Shown here: piece by piece, positions 1-8,958 of the stretch | Layout of the letters: the number at the start of each line of letters is the position of its first letter | How positions within the stretch are numbered: position 1 is the stretch's first letter | Source of the DNA: Gluconacetobacter entanii | GTDB taxonomy: Bacteria > Pseudomonadota > Alphaproteobacteria > Acetobacterales > Acetobacteraceae | DNA: 64,000 nt | NCBI RefSeq assembly: GCF_003206495.1 | Contig: NZ_NKUF01000012.1 | Span: 1 to 64,000, forward strand | Direction of reading: 5' to 3' | The notes under the pieces: model-generated | Database searches by the model: none | What the model saw: only the letters and a program-made list of their open reading frames with translations | What the model was told of the DNA's origin: nothing | Made by a program: the position numbers and the translations under genes

Positions 1-417
1 GCGCAGTGTGACGGGATGGTCCACCAAGATCGTCGCCATGACTGACGCCCTGGGCAATCTGGTCCGCTTTACGCTTATCCCCGGCCAGCATTACGACACG
101 GTCGGGGTGGCGCCGCTTCTTGAACAGGCTGATTTCGAGGGACTTCTTGCCGACAAGGCGTTCGATGTCCACTGGATCGTGGACACCATACGCGCGCAAG
201 GGGCCAGCGTGGTCATTCCCCAGCGTCGGAACCGCCTCGACAGGCGACCCTTCGATGGAGCCCTGTTCAAGGCGCGCCATCTCATCGAGAACTTCTTCTG
301 CAAGCTCAAGGAGTTCAAGCGCATCGCCATGCGAAGCGACAAGACCGACAGATCATTCGCAGCGATGATTTATCTCACCGCCGCAATCATCAATTCGCGT
401 TAATTCCCAACAGGCCC
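1..417 (+). mobile_element. 3' end of an IS5-family insertion sequence (cut by window edge)
   Basis: The window opens inside an insertion sequence. Its transposase stops at 401-403, and CCCAACAGGCCC at 406-417 looks like the terminal inverted repeat, since the reverse complement GGGCCTGTTGGG resembles ends of the IS1031/IS12528 type known in acetic acid bacteria. Immediately after it, at 419, begins the right half of the palindromic repeat found elsewhere in the window, so this element appears to have landed inside a repeat. The left end and target duplication lie outside the window. Confidence 0.7.
2..403 (+). CDS. IS5-family transposase, C-terminal part (partial)
   Basis: The reading frame is open at the left edge and runs to TAA at 401-403, about 133 residues. 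It carries the C-terminal DDE region of IS5/IS4-type transposases: the GWSTKIVAMTDA strand, then LLADKAFD (second catalytic Asp strand), VVIPQRRN, and the RHLIENFFCKLKEFKRIAMR block with the catalytic Glu in the Y/R-x-E-N-F-F-x-x-L-K signature. It would cut and rejoin IS ends. The N-terminal part is missing only because of the window boundary; whether the full gene is intact cannot be judged. Confidence 0.85.
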   Translation, partial: RSVTGWSTKIVAMTDALGNLVRFTLIPGQHYDTVGVAPLLEQADFEGLLADKAFDVHWIVDTIRAQGASVVIPQRRNRLDRRPFDGALFKARHLIENFFCKLKEFKRIAMRSDKTDRSFAAMIYLTAAIINSR

Positions 418-418
418 T

Positions 419-444
419 GGAAAAAGCTTCACCAAAAACTTTTA
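419..444. repeat. Palindromic intergenic repeat, truncated copy a
   Basis: This is the right-hand portion only (AAAAAAGCTTCACC-type arm followed by AAAAACTTTTA) of the repeat seen complete at 2339, 10284 and 20580. It abuts the IS5-type end at 417, so the left half was probably displaced by that insertion. Confidence 0.75.
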
Positions 445-557
445 CTGTTTTTATCAACATATTATTTTCAAACAGTCTCCAGGAAATATTGACGGATAAT
501 TTACAATATTCCGCTTCAAGTAAGGTGTAGCATCGTCTGCCTGCTGGAGAAGATTTT

Positions 558-2300
558 ATGTCTGAGGAAATTCGTCTCGTTATCTGGGACCTGGATGAAA
601 CATTTTGGCATGGCACCCTGACCGAAGGGGGTATTTCCTATTCGGATGAATACCACAATATTGTCGTGGAACTTGCCCAACGGGGCATCATGAGTTCCAT
701 CTGTTCCAAAAATGATCTTGAATCCGTCAGACATCTCCTGCAGGAAAAGGGAATCTGGGATTATTTCGTTTTCCCCAGCATCGACTGGTCCCCGAAGGGG
801 GCAAGGGTTGCCGAAATCATCCGGCGTATCCAGCTTCGTCCTGAAACCGTCATGTTTATTGACGACAATACCCATAACCTGCAGGAAGTCCTGTCAGTCA
901 ATCCGGAAATCCACATTGCAGATGAGAAGATTATCCCACACCTCCTGACGGACACCCGTTTCAGGGGCAAGGATGATTCCGGCCTTTCACGCCTGAAACA
1001 TTACAAGGTCCTGGAAAGCCGTGATGAGGAAAAGGAAAATTTCTCCAATATCGAGGACTTCCTGAAAGACAGTAATATCAGGGTCGAGTTCATCTACGAT
1101 GTTGAAAACCATCTTGACCGTGCAATAGAACTGATCAACCGGACGAACCAGCTCAACTTCACAAAGCAGCGCCTGCCGGAGGATCGGCAGGAAGCCCGGG
1201 ATATCCTGCTGTCGCAGATCAAACAGACATTCAGGTATTCCGGTCTGGTCAGGGTCAGCGATAAATTTGGCGATTATGGCATCGTGGGTTTCTACTCACT
1301 CGTCTATGTCAACAGAATCAGTTATTTTGAACATTTCTGCTTTTCATGCCGCATACTTGGCATGGGAATCGAACAATGGGTTTACCAGTCGCTCGACCGG
1401 CCCGACCTGCATGTGCAGGGCACGGTCATATCGGACATCAATTCCCCGGCGCACATTGACTGGATCAACCAGGAGGGAGGTTCTTCCGACGCCATGGTGG
1501 CCGCCAGCAGGAAGAGCATATATGTTCGCGGGGGATGCCATGCCGCAGGACTGGCCCATTACCTCAAGCAGGGGAACCGCCATGTCGTCGAGGAGCAGAA
1601 TTTCTGTCGCGACGGTGTCAGCATCCGCATTGACCACTCGCAACTGTTCCATGATTCCATCTTTGGCCTGACCGATGAAAGGCTGGCGTGGATTTCAAAA
1701 CTTGGCTACAGGAAAGAGGATTTCGCGACACAATTCGATGACATGACGTACGATGTTTACGTGCTGAATTTTTCCGTCGATGCATTGTACGCAACATATT
1801 CATATCAGGACGGCACCACCCGGTATCCGTTCCCCGAGTGTCATGCGATCATGACGGAAAATTTTTCACAGGGGGAACATCATGACCAGAACAAATTCCT
1901 TGATGATGCCTTCCGCAATGTCGCATCTGGCGATTTCCGTTACCATGTGCCGGACCCGGACTATTTCGAAAACTGCCTCCGCAGTATCCTGCCCCGGATT
2001 CCCGAAGGGTCTTTCCTGTTCATCCTGCTTGGGGCCGAAAGATTCCTGAACCATGAAAATGAAGTTGAAAATGTTTCAACACACATCCCCTTCAACCGGA
2101 AAATCATGGAACTGACGGCCAACAGGAAAAATACCTTCCTGCTGCACATCGACGATTATGTAAAAGAAAGAAGTGACCAGACCGACAGGGAACATTTCGG
2201 ACGCATGGTTTATTACAGACTCTACAGGACCATAACCGAGGTCATTTCTGCTGATGCACCCGCCGAAAAAACAGAAGCCCCCGCATTGCACGAAGCATGA
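558..2300 (+). CDS. FkbH-like HAD-IIIC domain protein with extra C-terminal domain
   Basis: The 580-residue protein begins with a HAD phosphatase core: LVIWDLDETFW near residues 7-17 (DxDxT nucleophile motif) and VMFIDDN near 97-103 (acidic motif). Residues about 170-310 resemble the GNAT-like second half of FkbH proteins (LINRTNQLNFT, FGDYGIVGFY). FkbH proteins load glyceryl groups from 1,3-bisphosphoglycerate onto carrier proteins; that role is known for the family, not shown here. Residues about 320-560 form a further domain beginning SIYVRGGCHAAGL that I cannot assign with confidence; it may be SGNH-hydrolase-like. No carrier protein or polyketide gene is nearby. GGAGAAG at 545-551 precedes the ATG. 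Base composition looks lower in GC than the neighbours, and IS elements lie on both sides, so horizontal gain is plausible. Confidence 0.75.
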   Translation: MSEEIRLVIWDLDETFWHGTLTEGGISYSDEYHNIVVELAQRGIMSSICSKNDLESVRHLLQEKGIWDYFVFPSIDWSPKGARVAEIIRRIQLRPETVMFIDDNTHNLQEVLSVNPEIHIADEKIIPHLLTDTRFRGKDDSGLSRLKHYKVLESRDEEKENFSNIEDFLKDSNIRVEFIYDVENHLDRAIELINRTNQLNFTKQRLPEDRQEARDILLSQIKQTFRYSGLVRVSDKFGDYGIVGFYSLVYVNRISYFEHFCFSCRILGMGIEQWVYQSLDRPDLHVQGTVISDINSPAHIDWINQEGGSSDAMVAASRKSIYVRGGCHAAGLAHYLKQGNRHVVEEQNFCRDGVSIRIDHSQLFHDSIFGLTDERLAWISKLGYRKEDFATQFDDMTYDVYVLNFSVDALYATYSYQDGTTRYPFPECHAIMTENFSQGEHHDQNKFLDDAFRNVASGDFRYHVPDPDYFENCLRSILPRIPEGSFLFILLGAERFLNHENEVENVSTHIPFNRKIMELTANRKNTFLLHIDDYVKERSDQTDREHFGRMVYYRLYRTITEVISADAPAEKTEAPALHEA

Positions 2301-2338
2301 TGCATGGGATTCCCGCCCTTTCACAACGGAAAGTAGCT

Positions 2339-2419
2339 AAAGTTTTTGGGTGTCGCCTTTTTTCAAAAAGGCGACGTTCCCTGAAGCTTTTTGGAAAAAA
2401 GCTTCACCAAAAACTTTTA
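2339..2419. repeat. Palindromic intergenic repeat, copy b
   Basis: Two adjacent hairpins lie inside an outer stem: GTCGCCTTTTT/AAAAAGGCGAC, then GAAGCTTTTT/AAAAAAGCTTC, flanked by AAAGTTTTTGG and CCAAAAACTTT. Relative to the other copies the first stem has C-to-T on one arm and G-to-A on the other, so pairing is preserved. It lies between convergent fkbH-like and chvG genes. The IS1595-type element is inserted in its right outer arm. Confidence 0.85.
2412..2419. repeat. Target-site duplication AACTTTTA, left copy
   Basis: AACTTTTA at 2412-2419 directly precedes the left inverted repeat of the IS1595-type element and recurs at 3152-3159 directly after its right inverted repeat. Eight bases is the usual duplication for the IS1595 family. 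Confidence 0.9.
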
Positions 2420-3151
2420 GGGGCTGGCATAGGTAAGGATTGTTTGGAACGATTCACGCAGGCAGTTTAGCCCATTGAGTGAGGATTTTCAGGAGTTTTG
2501 CAGGCGAGCGGATGTTGAAGCGCCACTCGCACTCGGCCAGGAAGAGATGGAAGTCCTTGCGTGGTATTTCATTGTATCGACGCAGATGCCGTTTCGCCTG
2601 GCTCCAGAAATTCTCGATGCCATTGATATGGTTTCTGCCCAAGGCAAGATGCCTGCTGTGATCGATGCGTTCGTGATGAAATTCCGAGATATCCAGTTTG
2701 TCGTAAGCGTGCCAGGAATCGCTGTAGACGATTGAATCCGGCTGCACTTTCTTTCGAATGATCGACATCAGCGTCTGATGTCCTGCATTGGGGATCATGA
2801 CGGCATGGACGCGGCCATGCCGTTTCAGCAGGCCAAAGACAGCCACTTTTCCGGCAGCACCCCGGCCCCGTTTTCCTTTGCGATGTCCACCGAAATAGCT
2901 CTCATCGACTTCGATTTCACCTGAGACCGGTGCCTCATGAGCAATCTGTTCCGCGATGATCTCTCGCAATTTCCGGTAATACAGGGTCGCTGTATTGCGA
3001 TTGACGCCGACAAGTTCGGCAGCGCTCCGGGCGGGCGTTCCCGCCACGAAGTGCTCCAGAAGGCGCTTTTGGATGCTGACAGGCAGCCGGCTGCGACGAC
3101 GTGCTTTCATGCGACATATCAAGCCTCTGTTGGCTTACCTATGCCAGCCCC
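2420..3151 (-). mobile_element. Complete IS1595-family insertion sequence (732 bp)
   Basis: Perfect 18-bp terminal inverted repeats GGGGCTGGCATAGGTAAG (2420-2437) and its complement (3134-3151) bound a single transposase gene on the minus strand. Both flanks carry the 8-bp duplication AACTTTTA (2412-2419, 3152-3159). An intact gene, perfect ends and a perfect duplication point to a recent insertion. A deleted relative lies at 49482-49761. Confidence 0.95.
2454..3122 (-). CDS. IS1595-family (ISXO2-like) transposase
   Basis: The 222-residue protein fills the IS. It has a helix-turn-helix segment (SAAELVGVNRNTATLYYRKL, about residues 33-52), then the ISXO2-like DDE fold: EIEVDESYFGGHRKGKRGRG (first Asp), VYSDSWHAYD (second Asp), and HINGIENFWSQAKRHLRRYN (catalytic Glu/Asn region). 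The short N-terminus lacks the zinc-ribbon seen in longer IS1595 members, matching ISXO2-like subgroups. Intact, so possibly active. Confidence 0.92.
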   Translation of the reverse strand: MICRMKARRRSRLPVSIQKRLLEHFVAGTPARSAAELVGVNRNTATLYYRKLREIIAEQIAHEAPVSGEIEVDESYFGGHRKGKRGRGAAGKVAVFGLLKRHGRVHAVMIPNAGHQTLMSIIRKKVQPDSIVYSDSWHAYDKLDISEFHHERIDHSRHLALGRNHINGIENFWSQAKRHLRRYNEIPRKDFHLFLAECEWRFNIRSPAKLLKILTQWAKLPA

Positions 3152-3159
3152 AACTTTTA
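3152..3159. repeat. Target-site duplication AACTTTTA, right copy
   Basis: This is the direct repeat of 2412-2419 and flanks the right end of the IS1595-type element. Confidence 0.9.
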
Positions 3160-3221
3160 AATGATATCACCCGATTCCTCGGCCAGCCGTGGTTTCCAAA
3201 GGGTAATCCCCAGAGCCCCGA

Positions 3222-4976
3222 TCATACCACCCTTGGCAGGCAGATCACGAACCGGGCACCAATGACATTCCCGTCCGCGTCAATCCGGTTCTCCGCGCTG
3301 ATCGTCCCGCGCAGGGCCTCGACAATCTGGCGGCTGATGGACAGGCCCAGCCCCGAATGCTGCCCGAAATTCTCGCTGGTCGGGCGTTCGGAATAAAAAC
3401 GGTCGAAGATGTTGTCCAGCTTCGCCTGTGGAATGCCCGGCCCTTCATCCGCAACGGCAATCTCCACCATGTTGCCGGCCGGCACGGCACTCAGCAGGAT
3501 CTGCCCGTCGGGGGGCGAAAACGAAATCGCATTGCCGATCAGGTTGCGCAGCACCTGCACCAGCCGGTCTTCCACCGCCATGACCTTCAGCGGCCGTTCC
3601 GCGCTGTTGCCGCTGCTCGCGACGCTCATGACCGGCTGTCCGGGCTGGCGCGTGGTCTGGTGGATTTCCGCCAGGACCGACAGCAGGGGCACCACGGCCA
3701 CGGGTTCGGCGCGCGCACGCGACAGTTCGGCATCCACGCGGCTGGCATCGGAAATATCGGTAATCAGCCGGTCCATCCTGCGCACATCGTCATGGATGAT
3801 CATCATCAGCCGCCGCTGGCGTTCGGGATCCTCGATACGCAGCAGCGTTTCAATGGCGGAGCGGATGGACGACAGAGGGTTCTTGATCTCATGGCTGACA
3901 TCGGCGGCGAAGCGTTCGATGGCGTCCATGCGCGCCCACAGCGCACTCGCACTGTCCTGCAACGCACGCGCGACCTCCCCGATCTCGTCCCGGCGCAGCA
4001 GCAGGCGTTCGGGCACCGTGTCGGTCCGGCCGGAGGATTCACGCATCACATGCGCCGACGCCGCCAGCCGCAGCAGCGGCCGCGCGATCGTCAGCGACAG
4101 GTACCATGACAGCAGGATCGTCAGCGCCAGCGCCATCAGGAACAGCGACAGGATGGAGGACCGCACGGCAAACAGGGAACGGTCCACGTCCTGCGCCTCC
4201 CGCGTCAACTGGATGATTCCCACCGTGGTCTGCCCGTCATGCATCACGGGTTCGGCCACCGTCACCATCAGGCGCTGATGCGCGGTGCGGCGGATATAGG
4301 GCGGCATCTCCATGATGCGCATGCCGTTCGGCCCGGCCACCGGCTGCACCGACGGATCGGTGTCGGGGGTGTCGAGCGTCATGATCCGCTCCCCCGACAG
4401 GGTCGGCAACTGCGACAGCAGCCAGTTGTACAGACGCTCGCCAATATTGCGGGACTCGGGATAGAGCGGGGAGCGGTCATCTTCTTCCCCGCCCGTCCCC
4501 TCATGCCGTCCCTCGCCGGAACCGTGGGCATGGTGGCCTGCCCGCTCCGCACGGCTGTCGGCAACGGGCTGTCCATCCGGGGCGAACAGGCGGGCACGCG
4601 CGCTGGGGCTTGGCTCCGTCAGGCGCAGCAGCAGCGGCCGCGCCAGCGCAGGGTCCAGCAGCACGCCATGGCGCGTGGTCGTCACCGCACTCTGCCCAAG
4701 CGCACCGGCATAGATGCGCGCCTGTTCACGCAGGGCGGAGACCTCGGCCTCGAGCAGGCTGTTCTGGAACTGCGTCAGGTACAGCAGCGTCAGCGCCAGC
4801 AGCCCCAGCGGCAGCATGTTGACCAGCAGGATCCGTCGCATCAGCGGCGAGACAAGCCGCGTGCGATATTCCATGTAAACGGCAGCGGCGGCATGGTTGC
4901 CCGATATGCGGCCGCCCCCCTTTTTCGGACGCAGGCGCGCACGCAGGGCAGACAGGCGCAGGGCAAGGCCAGGCAT
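3222..4976 (-). CDS. chvG: Sensor histidine kinase, ChvG/ExoS type
   Basis: This inner-membrane kinase pairs with the regulator encoded just upstream. Two transmembrane helices (about residues 45-67 and 275-297) bound a periplasmic sensor domain; a HAMP linker follows, then the H-box FAADVSHEIKNPLSS near residue 360 with the phosphoacceptor His, an N-box (VLRNLIGNAISFS), and G-boxes VADEGPGIP and GLGLSISR. In rhizobia and Agrobacterium, ChvG/ChvI responds to acidity and envelope stress and controls exopolysaccharide genes. The periplasmic loop contains a His- and Glu-rich insertion (about residues 145-170, GHHAHGSGEGRHEG), notable for an acid-producing organism. A later ATG at 4874 (MEYRTRL) is an alternative start. 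The gap from the regulator's stop is 28 bp, so the two are probably one operon. Confidence 0.9.
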   Translation of the reverse strand: MPGLALRLSALRARLRPKKGGGRISGNHAAAAVYMEYRTRLVSPLMRRILLVNMLPLGLLALTLLYLTQFQNSLLEAEVSALREQARIYAGALGQSAVTTTRHGVLLDPALARPLLLRLTEPSPSARARLFAPDGQPVADSRAERAGHHAHGSGEGRHEGTGGEEDDRSPLYPESRNIGERLYNWLLSQLPTLSGERIMTLDTPDTDPSVQPVAGPNGMRIMEMPPYIRRTAHQRLMVTVAEPVMHDGQTTVGIIQLTREAQDVDRSLFAVRSSILSLFLMALALTILLSWYLSLTIARPLLRLAASAHVMRESSGRTDTVPERLLLRRDEIGEVARALQDSASALWARMDAIERFAADVSHEIKNPLSSIRSAIETLLRIEDPERQRRLMMIIHDDVRRMDRLITDISDASRVDAELSRARAEPVAVVPLLSVLAEIHQTTRQPGQPVMSVASSGNSAERPLKVMAVEDRLVQVLRNLIGNAISFSPPDGQILLSAVPAGNMVEIAVADEGPGIPQAKLDNIFDRFYSERPTSENFGQHSGLGLSISRQIVEALRGTISAENRIDADGNVIGARFVICLPRVV

Positions 4977-5004
4977 GGGGAACGGACGCTTCAGCGGGAA
5001 ATTC

Positions 5005-5715
5005 CTACTCTTCCTTGTAGCGGTAGCCTATGCCGTACAGCGTCTCGATCTGGTTGAAATCCTCGTCCACCTGCCGGAACTTCTTGCGCACGCGCTTGAT
5101 GTGGCTGTCGATGGTGCGGTCATCGACATAGATGTTCTCGCCATACGCGGCGTCGATCAACTGGTCACGCGACTTCACCAGGCCGGGGCGGGTCGCCAGC
5201 GCCTTGACCAGCAGGAACTCCGTCACCGTCAACTGGATGTCGCGCCCGTGCCACAGGCACTGGTGCCGCGTCTCGTCAAGCGAGAGGTTGCCGCGCACCA
5301 TGTTGCCCGCCGGATTGGCGCCAACGGCCTCGTTACGGGTCAGTTCGTTGCGGCGCAGCAGCGCGCGGATACGCTCAAGCAGCAGGCGCTGCGAAAAGGG
5401 CTTGGTGATGTAGTCATCCGCCCCCAGCCGCAGGCCCATCAACTGGTCCACTTCCTCATCCTTGGACGACAGGAAGATGACCGGCAGTTGCGAACGCGCA
5501 CGCAGTCGCTGCAGCAGTTCCATCCCGTCCATCCGCGGCATCTTGATGTCGAGCACCGCGAGGTCCGCCGGGCGGCTCATCAGGCCATGCAGGGCACTTT
5601 CACCGTCGGTATAGGTATGGACGGTGAACCCTTCCGCTTCCAGCGTCATCTGCACGGACGTCAGGATGTTGCGATCGTCATCAACCAGCACGATCGTCTG
5701 TTTCGTCGGCTCCAT
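5005..5715 (-). CDS. chvI: DNA-binding response regulator, ChvI type
   Basis: The 236-residue OmpR/PhoB-class regulator has a receiver domain with VLVDDDRN (acidic pocket), [11 protein letters not shown] (phosphoacceptor Asp near residue 55), the conserved Ser/Thr in IFLSSKDEE and the Lys in YITKPFS. A winged-helix output domain follows, with [20 protein letters not shown] and [15 protein letters not shown] and the terminal [10 protein letters not shown] signature. The frame stays open upstream to 5940, but the family starts near [14 protein letters not shown] (5715), which I chose. It is the first gene of the pair with chvG and is divergent from grpE. Expected to be phosphorylated by ChvG and to control envelope and polysaccharide genes. 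Confidence 0.92.
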   Translation of the reverse strand: MEPTKQTIVLVDDDRNILTSVQMTLEAEGFTVHTYTDGESALHGLMSRPADLAVLDIKMPRMDGMELLQRLRARSQLPVIFLSSKDEEVDQLMGLRLGADDYITKPFSQRLLLERIRALLRRNELTRNEAVGANPAGNMVRGNLSLDETRHQCLWHGRDIQLTVTEFLLVKALATRPGLVKSRDQLIDAAYGENIYVDDRTIDSHIKRVRKKFRQVDEDFNQIETLYGIGYRYKEE

Positions 5716-5979
5716 CAGGATCTCTTCTGCTTCATCTGCGGATTGCGGCCACCGGGCACGCGCGTCGGGGACTTGCCTTGAAGGGCGGTTGGAGCATAGC
5801 GTCATATCGACCCGCATGTCATGAGGGCATGCGCCATATTGATGAACATGAGGAAGGGACGGGACGGCCGCCCGGCATCTGACGGTGCAGCACATATCAG
5901 GGGCATTACGCAAATTCGGCATGCCTGTGCAGACCGTCATGCCTTGTCCATCAGGCGACCGTTACCTACTTGATAGGTC

Positions 5980-6597
5980 ATGACCCACGATACAGACCCA
6001 ACCCACAACGCCGACGCCCCGCACGGCGCCGGTACCCACCAGCCCCAGACAGAGGGCCAGCAGCCCCCGCATGACGCCCCTGCGGCAGAGGCGGCCGCCA
6101 CAGCGGAAACGGGGGCCGAGCCGTCGGACCGCATCGCGGAGCTTGAGGCCGAAGTCGCCGCCATGCGCGAGAAATGGATGCGCGCCGAAGCGGAAATGCA
6201 GAACCTGCGCACCCGCACCAAGCGCGAGATCGAGGACGCGCGGCAGTACGCCACGCAGAAATTCGCCCGTGACGTTGTGGAGGCCGCCGAAAACCTCAAG
6301 CGCGCGCTCGCCAGCCTGCCCGCGCCGACGGAACATGAGGACGGCATCCTCAAGAGCATGCGCGAAGGCATCGAAAGCACCGAGCGTTCGTTCATGGGCA
6401 TCCTTGAACGCAACGGCATCGTCGCCGTGGACGCGCACGGCAAGCCGTTTGATGCCAACCTGCACCAGGCCATGGCGGAACAGCACAGCGACGAACACGC
6501 CGCGGGCACCGTCATGCAGGCATGGACGCCGGCATGGACGCTGCATGGCCGCCTGCTGAAGCCCGCGATGGTTGTCGTGTCCAAGGGACATGCCTGA
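5980..6597 (+). CDS. grpE: Nucleotide exchange factor GrpE
   Basis: GrpE releases ADP from DnaK and resets the chaperone cycle. The 205-residue protein has a long low-complexity N-terminus rich in His, Ala, Pro and Gln, then a coiled coil (RIAELEAEVAAMREKWMRAE) and the GrpE core with RTKREIEDARQYATQKFARD. The C-terminal beta domain has FDANLHQAM and the near-terminal LLKPAMVVVSKG, matching the family PAMVxV signature. It lies directly before dnaK and dnaJ on the same strand, the usual chaperone grouping. Confidence 0.95.
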   Translation: MTHDTDPTHNADAPHGAGTHQPQTEGQQPPHDAPAAEAAATAETGAEPSDRIAELEAEVAAMREKWMRAEAEMQNLRTRTKREIEDARQYATQKFARDVVEAAENLKRALASLPAPTEHEDGILKSMREGIESTERSFMGILERNGIVAVDAHGKPFDANLHQAMAEQHSDEHAAGTVMQAWTPAWTLHGRLLKPAMVVVSKGHA

Positions 6598-6637
6598 TAT
6601 CACGGGCTGAAAATGCCGGTTGATCGGCTTCTCCCCC

Positions 6638-6666
6638 CTTGAAAGGCCGGGTGGGGCTGCTTAAAT
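6638..6666 (+). promoter_or_regulatory. Candidate heat-shock (RpoH-like) promoter before dnaK
   Basis: CTTGAA at 6638-6643 (within CCCCTTGAAAG) matches the RpoH -35 core, and CTTAAAT at 6660-6666 could be the -10 after a 16-base spacer. It lies in the grpE-dnaK gap, about 140 bases before the dnaK start. The -10 match to alphaproteobacterial RpoH sites is imperfect. Confidence 0.35.
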
Positions 6667-6802
6667 CGGAAAGTAACGCTGACGGGCCTGACCGGGTGGA
6701 TGTGATCATGACAGTCCCCTGTCCCCCGCCGGCAAATGAATGATCAAAAGGGTTTTCGCGGATGCTTCGGGTCCACGGAAACCGCTATCAAGGAGAGTAT
6801 TC

Positions 6803-8722
6803 ATGGGTAAGGTTATCGGTATCGACCTTGGCACGACCAATTCGTGCGTTGCGGTCCGCGAAGGCGACGAAACCCGCGTCATTGAAAACAGCGAAGGCGC
6901 ACGCACCACCCCGTCCATGGTGGCGTTCACCGACAACGGCGAAATGCTGGTTGGCCAGGCCGCGAAGCGCCAGGCCGTCACGAACCCCGCCAACACGCTG
7001 TATGCCGTCAAGCGCCTGATTGGCCGCCGCTATGATGACCCGACCGTGGCGAAGGACAAGGAACTTGTCCCCTATGCCATCGTCAAGGGCGACAACGGCG
7101 ACGCCTGGGTCGAGGCGCAGGGCAAGAAGTACGCCCCGGCACAGATTTCCGCCTTCATCCTGGGCAAGATGAAGGAAACGGCTGAATCCTACCTCGGCGA
7201 ACCCGTCACGCAGGCCGTCATCACGGTTCCGGCCTACTTCAACGACGCGCAGCGTCAGGCGACGAAGGATGCGGGCCGCATCGCGGGCCTCGAAGTCCTG
7301 CGCATCATCAACGAACCGACGGCGGCGGCGCTGGCCTATGGCCTGCAGAAGAAGAACGGCGGCACGATCGCGGTCTATGACCTTGGTGGCGGCACGTTCG
7401 ACGTCTCGATCCTCGAGATCTCCGATGGTGTGATCGAAGTGAAGTCCACCAACGGCGACACGTTCCTCGGCGGTGAAGACTTCGACGCGCGGATCATTGC
7501 CTACCTCGCTGACGAGTTCAAGCGTGAGCAGGGCATCGACCTGCGTCAGGACAAGCTGGCCCTGCAGCGCCTGAAGGAAGCCGCGGAAAAGGCGAAGATC
7601 GAGCTGTCCTCCTCCAAGGAGACGGAGATCAACCTGCCGTTCATCACGGCCGATGCGTCCGGTCCGAAGCACCTTGTGCTGAAGCTGACCCGCGCGAAGC
7701 TGGAAAGCCTGGTTGACGACCTGATCCAGCGCACGCTGGAACCCTGCCGCGCCGCGCTGAAGGATGCGTCGGTCAACGCTGGTGAAATCGACGAAGTGAT
7801 CTTGGTCGGCGGCATGACCCGCATGCCCAAGGTCATCGAGGCGGTGAAGCAGTTCTTCGGCAAGGAACCTGCCCGCAACGTGAACCCTGACGAAGTCGTG
7901 GCCATCGGTGCCGCGGTGCAGGGCGCGGTGCTGCAGGGTGACGTGAAGGACGTGCTGCTCCTCGACGTGACGCCGCTGTCGCTGGGGATCGAGACGCTGG
8001 GTGGCGTGTTCACCCGCCTGATCGACCGCAACACGACGATCCCGACGAAGAAGAGCCAGACCTTCTCCACCGCGGAAGACAACCAGAGCGCCGTGACCAT
8101 CAAGGTCTATCAGGGCGAGCGTGAAATGGCGGCGGACAACAAGCTGCTGGGCACCTTCGACCTGACCGGGATTGCGCCCGCCCCGCGTGGCGTGCCGCAG
8201 ATCGAGGTGACGTTCGACATCGACGCCAACGGCATCGTGTCCGTGTCCGCCAAGGACAAGGCGACCGGCAAGGAACAGCAGATCAAGATCCAGGCGTCTG
8301 GTGGTCTGTCCGAAGCCGACATCGAGAACATGGTCAAGGACGCGGAAGCCAACGCCGCCGCCGACAAGGCCAAGAAGGAACAGGTCGAGGCCCGCAACCA
8401 GGCCGAAGGTCTGACCCATCAGGTCGAGAAGTCCCTGTCCGAAGCCGGTGACAAGGTTCCGGCGGCCGACAAGACCGAAGCCGAGGCCGCGATCGCCGAG
8501 GTCCGCAAGGCCCTTGAAGGCACCGATGCCGAAGCGCTGAAGAAGGCGACCGATCGCCTGACGCAGGCCGCGATGAAGGTGGGCGAGGCCGTCTACAAGG
8601 CGGGTCAGGCCGAAGGTGGTGCCGAAGGCGCCGCGCCGGGTGCCGGTGCCGCTGGCCCGAACGGCGAGAAGGTCGTGGATGCCGACTTCGAAGACGTGGA
8701 CGACAGCAAGAAGTCGTCCTGA
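6803..8722 (+). CDS. dnaK: Molecular chaperone DnaK (Hsp70)
   Basis: The 639-residue ATP-dependent chaperone starts [18 protein letters not shown] (phosphate-1 loop), with further ATPase motifs [13 protein letters not shown] and [12 protein letters not shown], and [13 protein letters not shown] at the end of the nucleotide domain. The linker [19 protein letters not shown] leads into the substrate-binding domain, and the acidic tail ends in a DADFEDVDD-type signature. An in-frame ATG lies at 6740, but AAGGAG at 6790-6795 and family alignment favour 6803. It is followed by a strong terminator-like hairpin at 8798, so dnaJ probably has its own promoter. Confidence 0.97.
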   Translation: MGKVIGIDLGTTNSCVAVREGDETRVIENSEGARTTPSMVAFTDNGEMLVGQAAKRQAVTNPANTLYAVKRLIGRRYDDPTVAKDKELVPYAIVKGDNGDAWVEAQGKKYAPAQISAFILGKMKETAESYLGEPVTQAVITVPAYFNDAQRQATKDAGRIAGLEVLRIINEPTAAALAYGLQKKNGGTIAVYDLGGGTFDVSILEISDGVIEVKSTNGDTFLGGEDFDARIIAYLADEFKREQGIDLRQDKLALQRLKEAAEKAKIELSSSKETEINLPFITADASGPKHLVLKLTRAKLESLVDDLIQRTLEPCRAALKDASVNAGEIDEVILVGGMTRMPKVIEAVKQFFGKEPARNVNPDEVVAIGAAVQGAVLQGDVKDVLLLDVTPLSLGIETLGGVFTRLIDRNTTIPTKKSQTFSTAEDNQSAVTIKVYQGEREMAADNKLLGTFDLTGIAPAPRGVPQIEVTFDIDANGIVSVSAKDKATGKEQQIKIQASGGLSEADIENMVKDAEANAAADKAKKEQVEARNQAEGLTHQVEKSLSEAGDKVPAADKTEAEAAIAEVRKALEGTDAEALKKATDRLTQAAMKVGEAVYKAGQAEGGAEGAAPGAGAAGPNGEKVVDADFEDVDDSKKSS

Positions 8723-8797
8723 TCGTCGCAAGGCGTCATACATACTCCGGTAAAGGGGGTGCGGGAGCCACAGGCTTCCGCCCCCCGATCCCAGGTG

Positions 8798-8832
8798 GCG
8801 CCCGTGCTTCATGGAAGACGGGCGCTTTTCCT
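8798..8832 (+). terminator. Rho-independent terminator after dnaK
   Basis: Perfect 8-bp arms GCGCCCGT (8798-8805) and ACGGGCGC (8818-8825) enclose a 12-base loop and are followed by TTTTCCTGTTTT. It lies about 75 bases after the dnaK stop. Confidence 0.75.
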
Positions 8833-8958
8833 GTTTTAAAGACATGATACGGATCCGATACGGATTCCAACCCCAATCGATAACGGTCCGCCGTGCCCAT
8901 AACAGGGACACCACCCATCCCCCGTCCCGGGGCGGCCCCGTTTCACTGAGGACCCATT

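Noticed and set aside
6788-8914. A 708-residue open frame on the strand opposite dnaK
   Set aside because: Codon-position shadow of the highly GC-biased dnaK gene; no motif, no start signal, and composition typical of antisense frames.
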